From: JBHOQX01 sp042408595
GTDB taxonomy: Bacteria; Chloroflexota; Chloroflexia; Chloroflexales; Roseiflexaceae
Assembly: GCA_042408595.1 (NCBI GenBank)
Contig: JBHOQX010000064.1
Location: 1-13,682, forward strand
Direction of reading: 5' to 3'
DNA length: 13,682 nt
Shown here piece by piece: positions 13,642 to 13,682 of this stretch (within the stretch, counting starts at the first letter, position 1; each line of letters opens with the position of its first letter). Below the pieces are notes generated by a model, which ran no database searches, was not told the origin of the DNA, and worked only from the letters and a program-made list of their open reading frames with translations. Both the position numbers and the translations under genes were made by a program.

Positions 13642-13650
13642 ATGATACCA
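13642..13650 (-). promoter_or_regulatory. Extended -10 promoter of the transposase gene
   Basis: TGGTATCAT on the minus strand fits an extended -10 element and lies within the palindrome GGCATG-GTAT-CATGCC (13638-13653). A start about 7 bases downstream would fall at or next to ATG 13634, so the message may be nearly leaderless. No clear -35 is present. Confidence 0.45.
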
Positions 13651-13656
13651 TGCCGA

Positions 13657-13680
13657 TTTAGGTTTTAGTACAGCAGGCTA
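13657..13680 (-). repeat. IS630 terminal inverted repeat, transposase-5' side
   Basis: Read inward on the minus strand it begins TAGCCTGCTGTAC and pairs with 12606-12629. The outer TA at 13681-13682 is the last dinucleotide of the window. Confidence 0.87.
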
Positions 13681-13682
13681 TA

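Larger units (their letters stand above)
12606..13680 (-). mobile_element. Complete IS630-family insertion sequence (1075 bp)
   Basis: The element has near-identical termini, a two-frame DDE transposase, and TA on both sides (12604-12605 and 13681-13682), which is the IS630/Tc1-mariner target duplication. It is inserted at the 3' end of the LysR-type gene, with its transposase reading toward that gene. Its transposase-3' end is repeated exactly at the left edge of the window, so the genome has at least two junctions with this sequence. The window ends exactly at the outer TA. Confidence 0.93.

Overview
The window comes from a GC-rich bacterium. A set of ordinary bacterial genes (nuoABCDE, a BtpA-like protein, a DUF72 protein, an ECF sigma factor, a MoxR-like ATPase) combined with short 7- and 14-nt repeats between genes would fit a Chloroflexota member. 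That placement is an impression from gene content and style, not a proven identification.

Layout. Bases 1-140 are one end of an IS630-family element that cuts into a decayed ABC exporter locus (about 141-845: an ATPase with two frame shifts fused to a short permease piece). A second, oppositely oriented gene stub follows. A minus-strand DUF72 gene (1214-2206) and a minus-strand BtpA/SgcQ-family gene (2799-3644) come next, separated by about 590 bases that hold hairpins but no gene I recognise. An ECF sigma factor gene (3855-4484, plus strand) converges on the 3' end of the nuo operon. The operon nuoA-nuoB-nuoC-nuoD-nuoE runs on the minus strand from a near-perfect sigma-70-type promoter (8083-8112) down to 4544. 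It stops after nuoE: no nuoF or later subunit lies in the window.

Divergently from nuoA, a plus-strand promoter leads into a winged-helix-like/AAA+ ATPase gene and, 15 bases later, a HAD phosphatase/phosphoglucomutase-like gene. An MFS transporter (minus) and a LysR-type regulator (plus) form a classic divergent pair sharing a 200-base control region. The last few codons of the regulator are supplied by the terminal repeat of a complete 1075-bp IS630 element that ends the window. Its transposase is encoded in two frames joined by a textbook -1 frameshift signal.

How it fits together. The core is respiratory: NuoA-E supply the membrane docking subunit, the connecting module and one N-module subunit of complex I. 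The other genes are accessory. I see no defence system, CRISPR array, tRNA or rRNA. The most interesting signals are small control structures: a hairpin that would bury the sigma-factor ribosome binding site, a three-segment mutually exclusive hairpin in the nuoA leader, a 111-base in-frame insertion bounded by an inverted repeat inside the DUF72 gene, and the transposase frameshift signal. The two identical inverted 140-base ends also look like an assembly edge at a repeated IS.
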